A stretch of 64,000 nucleotides of DNA, taken from Corallococcus carmarthensis (GTDB lineage: Bacteria > Myxococcota > Myxococcia > Myxococcales > Myxococcaceae). The notes below the pieces were generated by a model. It made no database searches and was not told the DNA's origin. It saw only the letters and a list, made by a program, of their open reading frames with translations. Each line of letters opens with the position of its first letter. The first letter of the stretch is position 1. Both the position numbers and the translations under genes were made by a program. Shown here one piece after another: positions 1 through 7,927 of the stretch. The stretch lies in NCBI RefSeq assembly GCF_003611695.1, contig NZ_RAWE01000015.1, forward strand, positions 1 to 64,000. The letters run 5' to 3'.

Positions 1-327
1 CCCTCGCGCCGGCTCACGTTCCTCCCGGATGCCGGGCCTCCGGCCCCTCCGCTCCCCACGCCCCCCGAAGGCTCCTTCAGCCCGGGCCTCACGCAGCAGG
101 TCACGGCCGGGATGGCGCCTGTCCTGGCCCAGGCCCAGCAGCTCACCCGCGCCGCCGTGGCGCCGGGTGCGGCGCTCCCCGCCAACGAGGCCGCGCGCAA
201 CACGTTCAACGTCAACGTCCACCTGGAGCCGTCCAGCGCGTCCCCCGGGCTGGACCGGCACGCGCTGGAGGAGGCGCTCGTCGACCTCCTCCGCGACACC
301 GCTCGCCGCCACGGGCTGGAGGTGTGA
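1..327 (+). CDS. C-terminal end of a tail-cluster protein, possibly tape measure (partial)
   Basis: The reading frame is open from the first base of the window and stops at TGA 325-327, so only the last 108 residues are visible. They start with a Pro-rich linker and end in a short helical segment (ALEEALVDLLRDTARRHG) rich in Leu, Asp and Arg. There is no recognisable domain. It sits four bases before the hub gene, in the place where phages with this gene order carry the tape-measure protein; that assignment rests on position only. An internal ATG at 112 exists, but the frame continues upstream with normal codon use, so I treat the gene as truncated by the window edge. Confidence 0.55.
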   Translation, partial: PSRRLTFLPDAGPPAPPLPTPPEGSFSPGLTQQVTAGMAPVLAQAQQLTRAAVAPGAALPANEAARNTFNVNVHLEPSSASPGLDRHALEEALVDLLRDTARRHGLEV

Positions 328-331
328 GCCG

Positions 332-1366
332 ATGGCGGGGATCGCCTACGACGTGAGGATTGGCGCCTTCCAGGCCACCAGCCAGCCCCACCGGGGCAAT
401 GGCCAGGTGCGCTCCATCTCCTGCGCGCTGACCATGGATGGCGCCGGGGGCCACTGCTACCTGGAGCTGGTCGCCACGGGCACCTCGCAGCCCCAGCCCA
501 GGCCCGGGGACGCGACGACCATCACCCTCGACGACGGCAACGGCGGCGCCACCGTCTTCACCGGCGAGGTGCAGGAGACCCGCGCCTCCTCCGACACCAC
601 CCTCGTCGTCGGCGTGGACGGGCTGACGAAGCTCGCCCGGCTCGACCTGGACGGGGCCTACGAGCAGATGTCGGCCGGCGCCATCGCGAAGGAGCTGGTG
701 CAGAAGGCCGGGGCCACCGCGGGCACCATCGAGGACGGCCCCAAGTTCTCCAGCTATGTGCTCCACCGGGGGCCCCGCGCGCTCCACCACCTCCAGCGGT
801 TGGCGGAGCAGTGCGGCTTCGACGTGTACACGGACGGCGATGGCAAGGTGCACTTCGCGGCACCGAAGCCGGGCGGAGCGGACCACGCCTTCACCTACGC
901 GGAGCAGGTGCTGCGCACCGGGCTCCAGCAGGTCGCGACGGCCGTCGACGGCCTCCAGGTCTGGGGCGAAGGCGCGGCGAGCACCCAGGGCTCCGACAAG
1001 GCCCACTGGCTCGCCAAGGACCTGGCCCCGGTGAGCGGCAAGGCATCCATGGACGGCATGTTCACCGTGAAGCCCGCCAGCGCGGGCAAGCTCATGCGGG
1101 AGGTCCGGGACGGAGCGATGAGGACGGGCGAGGACGCGGCCACCCAGGCCCGTGCGCGGATGACGCTGCTGGCCTCCCGCCCCCTGCGGGGCTTCGTGGA
1201 GGTGCTGGGCAGTCCGAAGGTGAAGCCCGGCGACCGGGTGAAGCTCGACGCCATCCCCACCGCGCATCCGGTGAACGCGCTGGCCTCCGGCAAGGTGCTG
1301 CGCGTGCGCACGGTGCGGCACGTGCTGAGCATGAAGACGGGCTTCGTCACCCGGATGGAGTTCTGA
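332..1366 (+). CDS. gpD-like baseplate hub protein (phage late control D / VgrG N-terminal-like)
   Basis: This 344-residue protein resembles the phage late-control D family, which forms the trimeric hub joining the tail tube to the spike. Visible family features are the N-terminal beta-rich hub fold with an LTKLARL segment, the central helix-strand part (ALHHLQRLAEQCGFDVYTDG, typical of VgrG/gpD proteins, where a residue pair follows a Gly-Phe turn), and the closing GFVEVLGSPKVKPGDRVKL strand followed by VRHVLSMKTGFVTRMEF. The frame is open further upstream (from 29), but that stretch is low-complexity Arg/Pro/Ser and overlaps the previous gene, so ATG 332, four bases after the preceding stop, is the better start. 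The spike gene follows three genes later, which fits a hub-spike complex. Confidence 0.8.
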   Translation: MAGIAYDVRIGAFQATSQPHRGNGQVRSISCALTMDGAGGHCYLELVATGTSQPQPRPGDATTITLDDGNGGATVFTGEVQETRASSDTTLVVGVDGLTKLARLDLDGAYEQMSAGAIAKELVQKAGATAGTIEDGPKFSSYVLHRGPRALHHLQRLAEQCGFDVYTDGDGKVHFAAPKPGGADHAFTYAEQVLRTGLQQVATAVDGLQVWGEGAASTQGSDKAHWLAKDLAPVSGKASMDGMFTVKPASAGKLMREVRDGAMRTGEDAATQARARMTLLASRPLRGFVEVLGSPKVKPGDRVKLDAIPTAHPVNALASGKVLRVRTVRHVLSMKTGFVTRMEF

Positions 1367-1367
1367 G

Positions 1368-2252
1368 ATGCCCGTACGCATTGGCAAGATCGAACTCGTC
1401 GGCCTGACGAACATCTACACCGAGGACACCCGCAACCTCGTGCAGCAGCGCGTCCCGGGACAGTCCGGCAGCGTCTTCCAGGACCTGGGCCGCGAGCCCG
1501 TCACCGTGGTGATGGAAGGCATCCTCCTGGGCGAGGACGCGCAGGCCAGCCTGGAGGAGCTGCGCGAGGCGCAGATGAAGGCGCGGCCACTGTCGTTCGC
1601 CGCGGACGCCATCGCCGGGACCGACCTCACCGAGGTCATCATCGCCGACTTCCAGGTGAAGCAGCTCGCCGGGCACCAGCACCGGTTCAGCTTCCATCTG
1701 AAGGTCCGCGAACATCAGGAGCCGCCCGAGCCCGCCAACGCGGGCGTCGCCGCCGTGAACGAGGCGGTGGCCAACGACGCCGCCGCGTGGGCCGGAGGCG
1801 CCGTGGATGCCGCCGGCGTGTTGCAGGATCCCGGCTCGCTGATGGCGGCCGTGGACAAGAACCCCGACCTGCTCGGGCACCTGAGCGCGGACGAGCTTGG
1901 CTCCGTCATCACCCAGGGCCAGGAGAAGCTGAGCGGGAAGAACTTCGGGTCGCTGCTCGGCGCGCTGGGCAAGGTGAACCCGCAGATCATCGGCGACCTG
2001 CTCAAGACCCTGCAGGATGGCGGCAACCTGGGGTCCTTCATCGAGAAGCTCGCCACCGAGGGCATCAACGTGCTGGAGGCGCTGACCGGCGTCGACCTGG
2101 GGGCGGCGCTCAGCATCGTGAAGGGCATCGCCGGGGCGAGCGACTTCCTCGCGAAGCTGAAGCAGGTGGTGGACGAGGCCCAGGCGCTGGGCATGCGGAT
2201 CCAGGACCTGGATCCGCTGGCCCCCTTCCAGGACCTGGGGGTGAAGGGATGA
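1368..2252 (+). CDS. DNA-circularisation N-terminal-like tail/baseplate protein
   Basis: The first ~125 residues look like the DNA_circ_N / Mu gp43-type tail protein domain: an RxxVPGQSG loop, a QDLGREPVTVVMEGILLGED strand pair and a closing FSFHLKVREHQEP strand. These domains cap the tube at the baseplate in Mu-like and related tails. The remaining ~165 residues are helical, rich in Ala/Leu/Gly, and end in amphipathic helices around LSIVKGIAGASDFLAKLKQVV; I do not recognise this part. The gene starts one base after the hub stop and overlaps the next gene by four bases, so it is translated as part of the baseplate operon. The N-terminal family call is good; the C-terminal function is unknown. 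Confidence 0.65.
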   Translation: MPVRIGKIELVGLTNIYTEDTRNLVQQRVPGQSGSVFQDLGREPVTVVMEGILLGEDAQASLEELREAQMKARPLSFAADAIAGTDLTEVIIADFQVKQLAGHQHRFSFHLKVREHQEPPEPANAGVAAVNEAVANDAAAWAGGAVDAAGVLQDPGSLMAAVDKNPDLLGHLSADELGSVITQGQEKLSGKNFGSLLGALGKVNPQIIGDLLKTLQDGGNLGSFIEKLATEGINVLEALTGVDLGAALSIVKGIAGASDFLAKLKQVVDEAQALGMRIQDLDPLAPFQDLGVKG

Positions 2253-2791
2253 GCAGCACGGCCGACGTCGTCGACGGCATCTCCCGGCTCATCCACGCGC
2301 TGGACGAGCTGTTCAAGACCCAGACCTTCGAGGCCCTGGTGGAGCTGGTCCAGCAGCTCGGCATCGGCGGACCGGTGAGCCAGGGCCTAAAGGCGATTGG
2401 CACGGTGCTGGAGCAGCTCGTCGAATGGATCGCCAAACTGGAGAAGGTGGCGGCCATCCCGAAGATGCTGGAGGCGCTGGCCCCCACGCTGGAGCAGGTC
2501 CAGGGCCTCACCACGACGCAGGAGCAGGACATGCGGGACGCCGGCCTGGATGCGCTCGTCCCCCTGACCGTCGCGGCCCGCGCCCTGTTCGACGTCCTGG
2601 ACCGGATCCGCCGGGGCGCTGAAGCCATCTTGAAGGGGCTCTTCGACCCCGAAGCCCTGGCCCGGTTGCGACAGTCCGTCGTGGACTTCGCGGCCACGCT
2701 GAAAGCCTACGAGGTGCAACTCATGGCGAAGCCCACGAAGAAGGGGCTGCCCGCGGGCAAGGCCCCGGCCCTGGCGGGAGCGACGTCATGA
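2249..2791 (+). CDS. Helical tail-cluster protein of unknown function
   Basis: A 180-residue, mostly alpha-helical protein with many Leu/Ala heptad-like stretches (for example residues 10-75) and a basic C-terminal tail (MAKPTKKGLPAGKAP). It has no signal peptide, no cysteine and no catalytic motif. The frame is open upstream, but ATG 2249 overlaps the preceding stop in an ATGA arrangement identical to several other junctions here, so I take it as the start. Its place between the DNA-circularisation-like protein and the spike suggests a structural or chaperone part of the baseplate. I do not recognise a family. Confidence 0.6.
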   Translation: MSSTADVVDGISRLIHALDELFKTQTFEALVELVQQLGIGGPVSQGLKAIGTVLEQLVEWIAKLEKVAAIPKMLEALAPTLEQVQGLTTTQEQDMRDAGLDALVPLTVAARALFDVLDRIRRGAEAILKGLFDPEALARLRQSVVDFAATLKAYEVQLMAKPTKKGLPAGKAPALAGATS

Positions 2792-3423
2792 GCGACCTGG
2801 TGACGCTGATGCGGGCCATCATCCGCGCCGAGCTCGCCTCGCTGCGCCTGGGCGACATCGGCGTGGTGACGGACACCTTCCCCCACGCCGAAGGCGACGC
2901 GCACAACCACGAGTGCAACGTGAAGCTGCGCGAGGGCGGGCTGGAGCTGCGCCGGGTGCCCATCACCACCCCGCACGTGGGCATGGTGAGCGCGCCGCGC
3001 GTGGGCGACCTGGTCCTCATCTCCTACGTCGGCGGGGACCCCCAGCGCCCCCTCGTGGTGGGCCGGCTCTATTCGGACGAAACCCACCCGCCCGAACACG
3101 CCGAGGACGAGTGGCGCGTCGTCTCGCCTCCGGGCGGAAAGACCTCCATCGCCATCGACAAGGACCAGTCGGTGGTCATCACCGCGGGCGAGACGGTGGT
3201 GACGGTGAAGCAGGACGACACCGTCTCCATCGTGGGCAAGAAGGACCTGAGCATCCAGGTCGACGGCAACGTGAAGCTCGAGTGCAAGGACTGCACGGTG
3301 GACGCGTCCGGCAACATCGACCTGGGGACGGGCGGCACCGGCGTCATCACCGAGGGCAGCCACAAGTGCTACTTCACCGGAGCCCCGCTCAAGGGCTCGC
3401 AGAAGGTGAAGGCCAAGGGCTGA
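2788..3423 (+). CDS. Baseplate spike protein, gpV/gp45-like (OB-fold plus beta-helix)
   Basis: At 211 residues it has the layout of a phage gpV/VgrG spike: an N-terminal helix, an OB-fold around residues 20-95 (GDIGVVTDTFPHAEGDAHNH, then VGDLVLISYVGGDPQRPLVVGRLY, a hallmark of this fold), and then a C-terminal run of short alternating strands (VVITAGETVVTVKQDD, LSIQVDGNVKLECKDC) that forms the trimeric needle. The last ~30 residues are Gly/Thr-rich. The protein would form the membrane-piercing tip of the tail. A PAAR-type tip or effector domain is absent. ATG 2788 overlaps the previous stop by four bases. Confidence 0.85.
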   Translation: MSDLVTLMRAIIRAELASLRLGDIGVVTDTFPHAEGDAHNHECNVKLREGGLELRRVPITTPHVGMVSAPRVGDLVLISYVGGDPQRPLVVGRLYSDETHPPEHAEDEWRVVSPPGGKTSIAIDKDQSVVITAGETVVTVKQDDTVSIVGKKDLSIQVDGNVKLECKDCTVDASGNIDLGTGGTGVITEGSHKCYFTGAPLKGSQKVKAKG

Positions 3424-3426
3424 CCC

Positions 3427-4077
3427 ATGCCGGCACTAAGCGCCTCCGAAATCGAGAACCTCGCCAGGAGCGCCCTCCAGTCGGCGGGCCTGCGGGGCGA
3501 GAACGCGCCCGACCTCGCCAAGGCCCTGGGACAGGTCTGCGGACAGGCGTTCACCCTCTTCGTCTCCATGGCCATGGTGGCCCCGGGAATCCCGGCCGCC
3601 GCGCCGCCTCCGCCCGGCGCGGGGAGCACCGCCGGGCCGGGCACGCTGCTGCCGCCGCCAGCAGGGGGCCCGGGCGCCGCGCAAATCGAACCCATGGCCC
3701 TGGGCGCGCTGTCCTCCAACACGCTCAACGGCGAGCAGAAGCCCGCGCTGGCGAAGGCCATCGCCCAATCCATCGCGCAGGCCCTCACCCTCTTCACCCT
3801 CCAGGTGAAGGTCGCGCCGGGGATGGCCATCGCGGGCTTCACCACGTCCTCCCCCGGCTCGCTGGTGGGGGCGGCGCCCGCGAAGCCGATGCTCCAACCC
3901 CTCATCCTGGGCTTCCTCCAGGCGGAGGGCCTGCGCGGAGAGAACATCCCGGACCTGGCCGGCGCCATGGCGGAGACGCTCTCCAACGCGCTCACGCAGA
4001 TGATGTCGCGGCTCAAGGTCACGCCGGGCATCGCGTCCTCGCCCGGGGCCACCGCGGCCCCTGGGAGGTTGATGTGA
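3427..4077 (+). CDS. Three-repeat tail-cluster protein of unknown function
   Basis: The 216 residues consist of three tandem copies of a ~55-65-residue unit separated by Pro/Gly/Ala linkers. Each unit runs LxxxGLRGEN-xPDLAKAhAQ-xxxQALTLF-xxKVAPGI in consensus. The start of each unit is marked by GLRGENAPDL, TLNGEQKPAL and GLRGENIPDL, and the end by VAPGIPAA, VAPGMAIA and VTPGIASS. The unit looks like two amphipathic helices and an extended tail. I do not recognise the family. The position between spike and gp25-like wedge protein suggests a baseplate component, perhaps one that meets a threefold-symmetric partner; that is inference. Confidence 0.6.
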   Translation: MPALSASEIENLARSALQSAGLRGENAPDLAKALGQVCGQAFTLFVSMAMVAPGIPAAAPPPPGAGSTAGPGTLLPPPAGGPGAAQIEPMALGALSSNTLNGEQKPALAKAIAQSIAQALTLFTLQVKVAPGMAIAGFTTSSPGSLVGAAPAKPMLQPLILGFLQAEGLRGENIPDLAGAMAETLSNALTQMMSRLKVTPGIASSPGATAAPGRLM

Positions 4078-4490
4078 CGGCCGACGCGCTGAAAACGGAC
4101 CTCCGGCTCGCCTTCAAGGACACCGGCGAGGTGGACCTGGACTGGTCCACCGACGCGGGCGGCGCCAAGACGGTGAGCGGCAAGGACAACCTCATCCAGG
4201 CCCTCACGCTGCGGCTGATGATCTACCGGGGGCACCTGGAGCCGCTGGGCCACACGCGCTACGGCAGCAAGGTGGCGGAGCTCATCGGCGAGCCGCTGGA
4301 CCGCCAGAACCTGGAGCTCCTGCGCCGCTACGTGCGCCAGGCCCTCAAGGAAGACCCCCGCGTCGAGGACGTGACGGAGCTGACCGTGACCGCGCGGCCG
4401 GACCTGCCCGGCGCGGTGGACGTGCGGGCCCACATCCTCGCCGTCACGGGGGACGCGGTGGAGCTCGGGCTGGCGCTCGACCTCGGGTGA
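4074..4490 (+). CDS. gp25/gpW-like baseplate wedge protein
   Basis: A 138-residue protein of the GPW/gp25 family, which forms the inner baseplate wedge and, in contractile systems, starts sheath assembly. The diagnostic core is NLIQALTLRLMIYRGHLEPL followed by GHTRYGSKVAELIGEP, the conserved L.PLGHP.YGS..ELIGEP block of the family, and then a helix LRRYVRQALKEDPRV and beta strands. The start is GTG 4074, which overlaps the previous gene's TGA by four bases; the frame upstream is a shadow of the three-repeat gene. Presence of a gp25-type protein favours a contractile, baseplate-bearing particle. Confidence 0.8.
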   Translation: MTADALKTDLRLAFKDTGEVDLDWSTDAGGAKTVSGKDNLIQALTLRLMIYRGHLEPLGHTRYGSKVAELIGEPLDRQNLELLRRYVRQALKEDPRVEDVTELTVTARPDLPGAVDVRAHILAVTGDAVELGLALDLG

Positions 4491-4527
4491 GCCCCTACCG
4501 CGACACGACAGGACTTCGGGAGAACAC

Positions 4528-5010
4528 ATGGACCTCAGGGAACAGCCGGGAGTGAAGGGGACGCTGACCATCGAGCTTCGCGACGGGAGCGGCGCGCTCG
4601 TGGAGCGCTACCGGCACCACAACCTGATCACCACCCGCGGCAAGCAGCTGCTGGCGGACCTGCTGTTGGGGAGGAAAAACGCGCTGCCCACGAGCTGGGC
4701 CATCGTGGTGGGCACCGGCACCGCCCCCGCCGACGTGGCGGACACCGGGCTGAAGGCGCCCATCGCCGAACAGGCGGAGGACCGCGCCCCGGACGTGGCG
4801 GTCGTGTCGCGCGGCACCACCACGGTCGTCCAGGGCACGGTGTCCGCCACGCTCCCCGCGCCCCCCGCGGGCACCGTGCAGCCGCTGACCGAGGCGGGCA
4901 TCCAGATCACCGTGGGGACGGAGAAGATCCTCTTCAACCGCGTGCAGTTCCCGCCGGTCAACCGGGGGGCGAACATGGTCATGACGCTGAGCTGGGAGAT
5001 CTCCTTTTGA
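4528..5010 (+). CDS. Beta-rich tail-cluster structural protein, unknown
   Basis: A 160-residue protein that is mostly predicted beta strand: GTLTIELRDGSGALVERYRH, a short helix TTRGKQLLADLLLG, then strands ending in MVMTLSWEISF. The N-terminal motif (an ELRD strand, then HNLITTRGKQLLADLL) resembles small phage fibre-attachment or decoration proteins whose copies often begin by naming a new free edge, but I cannot assign a family. It follows the wedge gene after a 37-base gap with a GGGA ribosome site (near 4517), and its stop overlaps the TTG start of the J gene. Likely structural. Confidence 0.5.
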   Translation: MDLREQPGVKGTLTIELRDGSGALVERYRHHNLITTRGKQLLADLLLGRKNALPTSWAIVVGTGTAPADVADTGLKAPIAEQAEDRAPDVAVVSRGTTTVVQGTVSATLPAPPAGTVQPLTEAGIQITVGTEKILFNRVQFPPVNRGANMVMTLSWEISF

Positions 5011-6527
5011 GTCTCACGTCGCTCGACACGTCGTTCAGCGCCATCGTCGACCGGCTGCTCGGGAATCTGGGGCCGGACATCGACAAGAACGCGGGCAGCA
5101 TGGCCCGCACGCTGGCGGAGTCCTACGGCCGGGAGATGGCCACCTTCTACGCGATGCTCGAACTGGCGCACCGCTCGGGCTACCTCGACACGGCCGAGGG
5201 CGCGGCGCTGGACAACGTCGTGGCCGTGCTGGGCATCTCGCGCGCCCGGGCGGGGCGGCTCACCGGCGAGGTGGAGTTCAGCCGCAACGCGCCCGCGCCG
5301 GAGGACATCGGCATCCCGGCGGGCCGGCGGGTGACGGGCATGCTCTCGGAGAGCGTGCCCCTGCCCTCCTTCGAGACGATGGAGGACGTGGTGCTGCGCC
5401 GGGGGGAGACCCGCGTCGTCGCCCCCGTGCAGCAGGTGCAGGACGACTCGGACGCGTCCCGCGACGCGCCCCCCACCATCGACCCCGGCAAGCTCAACGT
5501 GATGCCCCGCCCCGTGCTGGGCATCGAGGCCGTCACCAACCGCGCGCCCATCCGCCGCACCGGCCAGGACGAGACCGACGCCACCCTGCGGGCCCGGGCG
5601 AGCACCTCGCTGCGGGACGGGGAGATGGGCACGCTCGAAGCCATCGCCGCCGCCGTGCGCCAGCAGGGCGTCCAGCAGGTCACCGTGCGCGAGCCCCCGG
5701 ACGCGCCTCCGGGCATCATCGAGGTGCTGGTGGGGGATCCGGACTTCGAGCACCAGCCGGACGGCGTGCAGCGGGTGGAGCGGGCCATCCGCGACGCCAA
5801 GGCCGCCGGCATCCGCGTCCGGCTGGGCTATTCACGCACCCTCTACCTGCGGCCCGCCTTCCAGGTGGAGCCCGTGGACACGGACATGGACGAGGCCGCG
5901 TTCGACCGGCTCCGCCGGGAGCTGCGGCAGGCCCTGGCCCTCTTCGTCGAGGGCGTGCCCGCCGGAGAGCTGCTGAGCCGGCGCAGGTTGGAGGCCGTCC
6001 TCTTCTCCAACCCGGCCGTGCGCCACGTCAGCGACATCACCGTGCGCACCTATGTGTGGGACGCCCAGGGCAAGGCGCTCGTGGACGGGCCGCGCCGCGA
6101 GCTGGGCGCGGACTGGAAGTTCAAGCCCGACGAGAAGCCCACCATCGACCTGGTGAAGGCGCCGCCGGACATCTCCCGCGCGCAGCCGCTCGTCTACCGG
6201 CTGGAGCTGGTCGTGTCGCTCCCGGGGTCGGACCTGCGCACGCCCGAACAGGTGCGCCAGTCGCTGCGCGGCGCGGTGGAGGTGTATTCGGCACGCATCA
6301 CCACGGATGCGCAGGCGACGAAGCAGCCCCAGACGCAGGTGGCGTGGGATTCGCTCCGCGCGGCGCTGCGCAAGGAGGCCGGCGCGGAGGAGCTGCTGTC
6401 CGCGACGCTCATCACGGACAGCGGGCTGTCCCTCACCCTGGACAAGACCGGCCCGCTGTCCACCCGGGCCGTGAACCTGGGCGTGCAGCTCGCGCTCGGC
6501 GGCGTGGAGCTGGTGGGGCTCGGATGA
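5007..6527 (+). CDS. Baseplate J/gp47-like protein
   Basis: At 506 residues this fits the baseplate J family, which forms the wedge arm with gp25 and tail protein I. Family signs are the N-terminal MARTLAESYGREMATFYAMLE helix region, the YLDTAEGAALDNVVAVLGI segment followed by RARAGRLTGEVEFSR, the NRAPIRRTGQDETDATLRAR block (J proteins keep an N...G.D.E.D..LR.R motif), and the IEVLVGD strand. The start is TTG 5007, in a TTGA overlap with the previous stop; no ATG is available nearby in frame. The C-terminal ~170 residues are longer and less familiar than in P2 J. Confidence 0.8.
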   Translation: MSLTSLDTSFSAIVDRLLGNLGPDIDKNAGSMARTLAESYGREMATFYAMLELAHRSGYLDTAEGAALDNVVAVLGISRARAGRLTGEVEFSRNAPAPEDIGIPAGRRVTGMLSESVPLPSFETMEDVVLRRGETRVVAPVQQVQDDSDASRDAPPTIDPGKLNVMPRPVLGIEAVTNRAPIRRTGQDETDATLRARASTSLRDGEMGTLEAIAAAVRQQGVQQVTVREPPDAPPGIIEVLVGDPDFEHQPDGVQRVERAIRDAKAAGIRVRLGYSRTLYLRPAFQVEPVDTDMDEAAFDRLRRELRQALALFVEGVPAGELLSRRRLEAVLFSNPAVRHVSDITVRTYVWDAQGKALVDGPRRELGADWKFKPDEKPTIDLVKAPPDISRAQPLVYRLELVVSLPGSDLRTPEQVRQSLRGAVEVYSARITTDAQATKQPQTQVAWDSLRAALRKEAGAEELLSATLITDSGLSLTLDKTGPLSTRAVNLGVQLALGGVELVGLG

Positions 6528-7927
6528 ACCCGTCCCAGCGCGCGCGCCGCATGGTGGGGTATCTGCCCCCGCTCCTCCAGAGCGGCGGGAGGATCCACCG
6601 CCTCTTCGACGTCCTCGCCCAGGAGCTGGGCGTGATGGAGGGCGGCCTCACCCGCCTCCTGCGCTCGCGCTGGTACACGCTCGCCGAGGGCTTCCGGGCG
6701 GACGACTCGCTCGCCGCGAAGGCCGCCTCCGAGCTGGGCCGCCTGGGCGCCCTCTACGGGCTCCAGCCCGGCCCGGACGAAGCGGACACCTACTTCCGGC
6801 AGCGGCTCGCCGCGCTGGTGGAGGTGCACCGCACGGGGCTGAGCACCGCCCCGGCCCTGCTCCGGCTGGTGTCGCTGGTGTACCGGGCCGAACAGCCCCC
6901 GGACCTCACCTGGGACGGCGACACGGCCGTGGGCCACTTCATCGTCCCGGAGCCGCCGGACGCGGCGGGCGTCCCGGGCCGCAGGAACCTCACCGTCGAG
7001 CTTCACGACAACCCGCCGACCCCGGCGATGGCGCGCTTCCAGGGCATGCCCGCGGACCAGCGGCTGCTCACCCTCAACCAGGGCCTGGACCCGGCCCTCC
7101 CGGAGGTCTCGCTGACCGCGCCCCCGGACGCGGACCTCCGCATCCCCATCCTGCACCACCACGAGTCCGGCCTGGACGTGCTCTTCCTGGGGAGCGTGCC
7201 CCGCGGCAAGACGCTCACCCTGCGCCACCAGCGCGTCCCCCTGATTGACGGCAACCCGGCGCCCGAGCCGGTGCTCCTCGCGCATCCCGCGCGCTTCGAC
7301 GACAGCCCCCAGCCGCTGCGCTTCGACACGGACGCGGCGCGCTTCTCCGTGTTCGACCAGGACCAGGGACTGCCGGAGCTGGCCCTGGGGGAGAACCACT
7401 GGAGCCACGGCACGCTGAGCAAGAAGGACCTGGAGAACTACCTGCCTGGCGGGCGAAACCCCGCGCTGGAGCCGGCCCGGCGCAAGGCCCTGGAGCTGGC
7501 GCTCGAGCCCCGGCAGTCGCCGCCCGCCGACATCCTCTTCCGCTGGACCGAGGTCACCCCCGCGACGTTCGCCCTCCGCATCCCGGTGGACTACGTCCCG
7601 CCCCAGGCCGAGGGCCTGCCCGGCCTGGTCCGCGAGCTGACGGCGGCGCTGAACCACGGCCGGGCCTCGGGCGTCCGCGCGCGCATCGAGTTCATGCTGA
7701 AGCTGCCGGGCGAGGCGTTCGCCGTGCAGGACGGCCCGGCGAACGTGGCGCTCACCACCACCTTCGCGGAGCCCTCCAGCGTCGAGGACTCGCGGCTCTC
7801 CGACGCGCTGACGTCCTTCGGGCCCGCGCTCGAGTTCCAGGAGCAGCTCCCGGAGCCCCAGGACCGGCTCTCCTGGTCCGGCATCTTCGACACCACCCGC
7901 TTCGACTCCTCGAGGTTCGACAAGTGA
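6524..7927 (+). CDS. Tail protein I-like / baseplate protein
   Basis: A 467-residue protein. The first ~130 residues match the phage tail protein I / Mu gp48-type layout: SQRARRMVGYLPPLLQSGG, then a long helix and LGALYGLQPGPDEADTYFRQ, where a domain that packs on baseplate J begins. After this comes a ~330-residue region with strands and loops, including FRWTEVTPATFALRIPVDYV and a final amphipathic segment, that I do not recognise. The last residues (FDTTRFDSSRFDK) form an imperfect FD-TTR/SSRF repeat seen at the ends of related tail genes. ATG 6524 overlaps the J stop, and the fibre gene follows by another four-base overlap. Confidence 0.65.
   Translation: MNPSQRARRMVGYLPPLLQSGGRIHRLFDVLAQELGVMEGGLTRLLRSRWYTLAEGFRADDSLAAKAASELGRLGALYGLQPGPDEADTYFRQRLAALVEVHRTGLSTAPALLRLVSLVYRAEQPPDLTWDGDTAVGHFIVPEPPDAAGVPGRRNLTVELHDNPPTPAMARFQGMPADQRLLTLNQGLDPALPEVSLTAPPDADLRIPILHHHESGLDVLFLGSVPRGKTLTLRHQRVPLIDGNPAPEPVLLAHPARFDDSPQPLRFDTDAARFSVFDQDQGLPELALGENHWSHGTLSKKDLENYLPGGRNPALEPARRKALELALEPRQSPPADILFRWTEVTPATFALRIPVDYVPPQAEGLPGLVRELTAALNHGRASGVRARIEFMLKLPGEAFAVQDGPANVALTTTFAEPSSVEDSRLSDALTSFGPALEFQEQLPEPQDRLSWSGIFDTTRFDSSRFDK

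Noticed and set aside
29..331. Longer start for the hub gene at ATG 29
   Set aside because: The extra residues are Arg/Pro/Ser-rich, overlap the preceding gene and lack the hub family N-terminus; ATG 332 is four bases after the previous stop.
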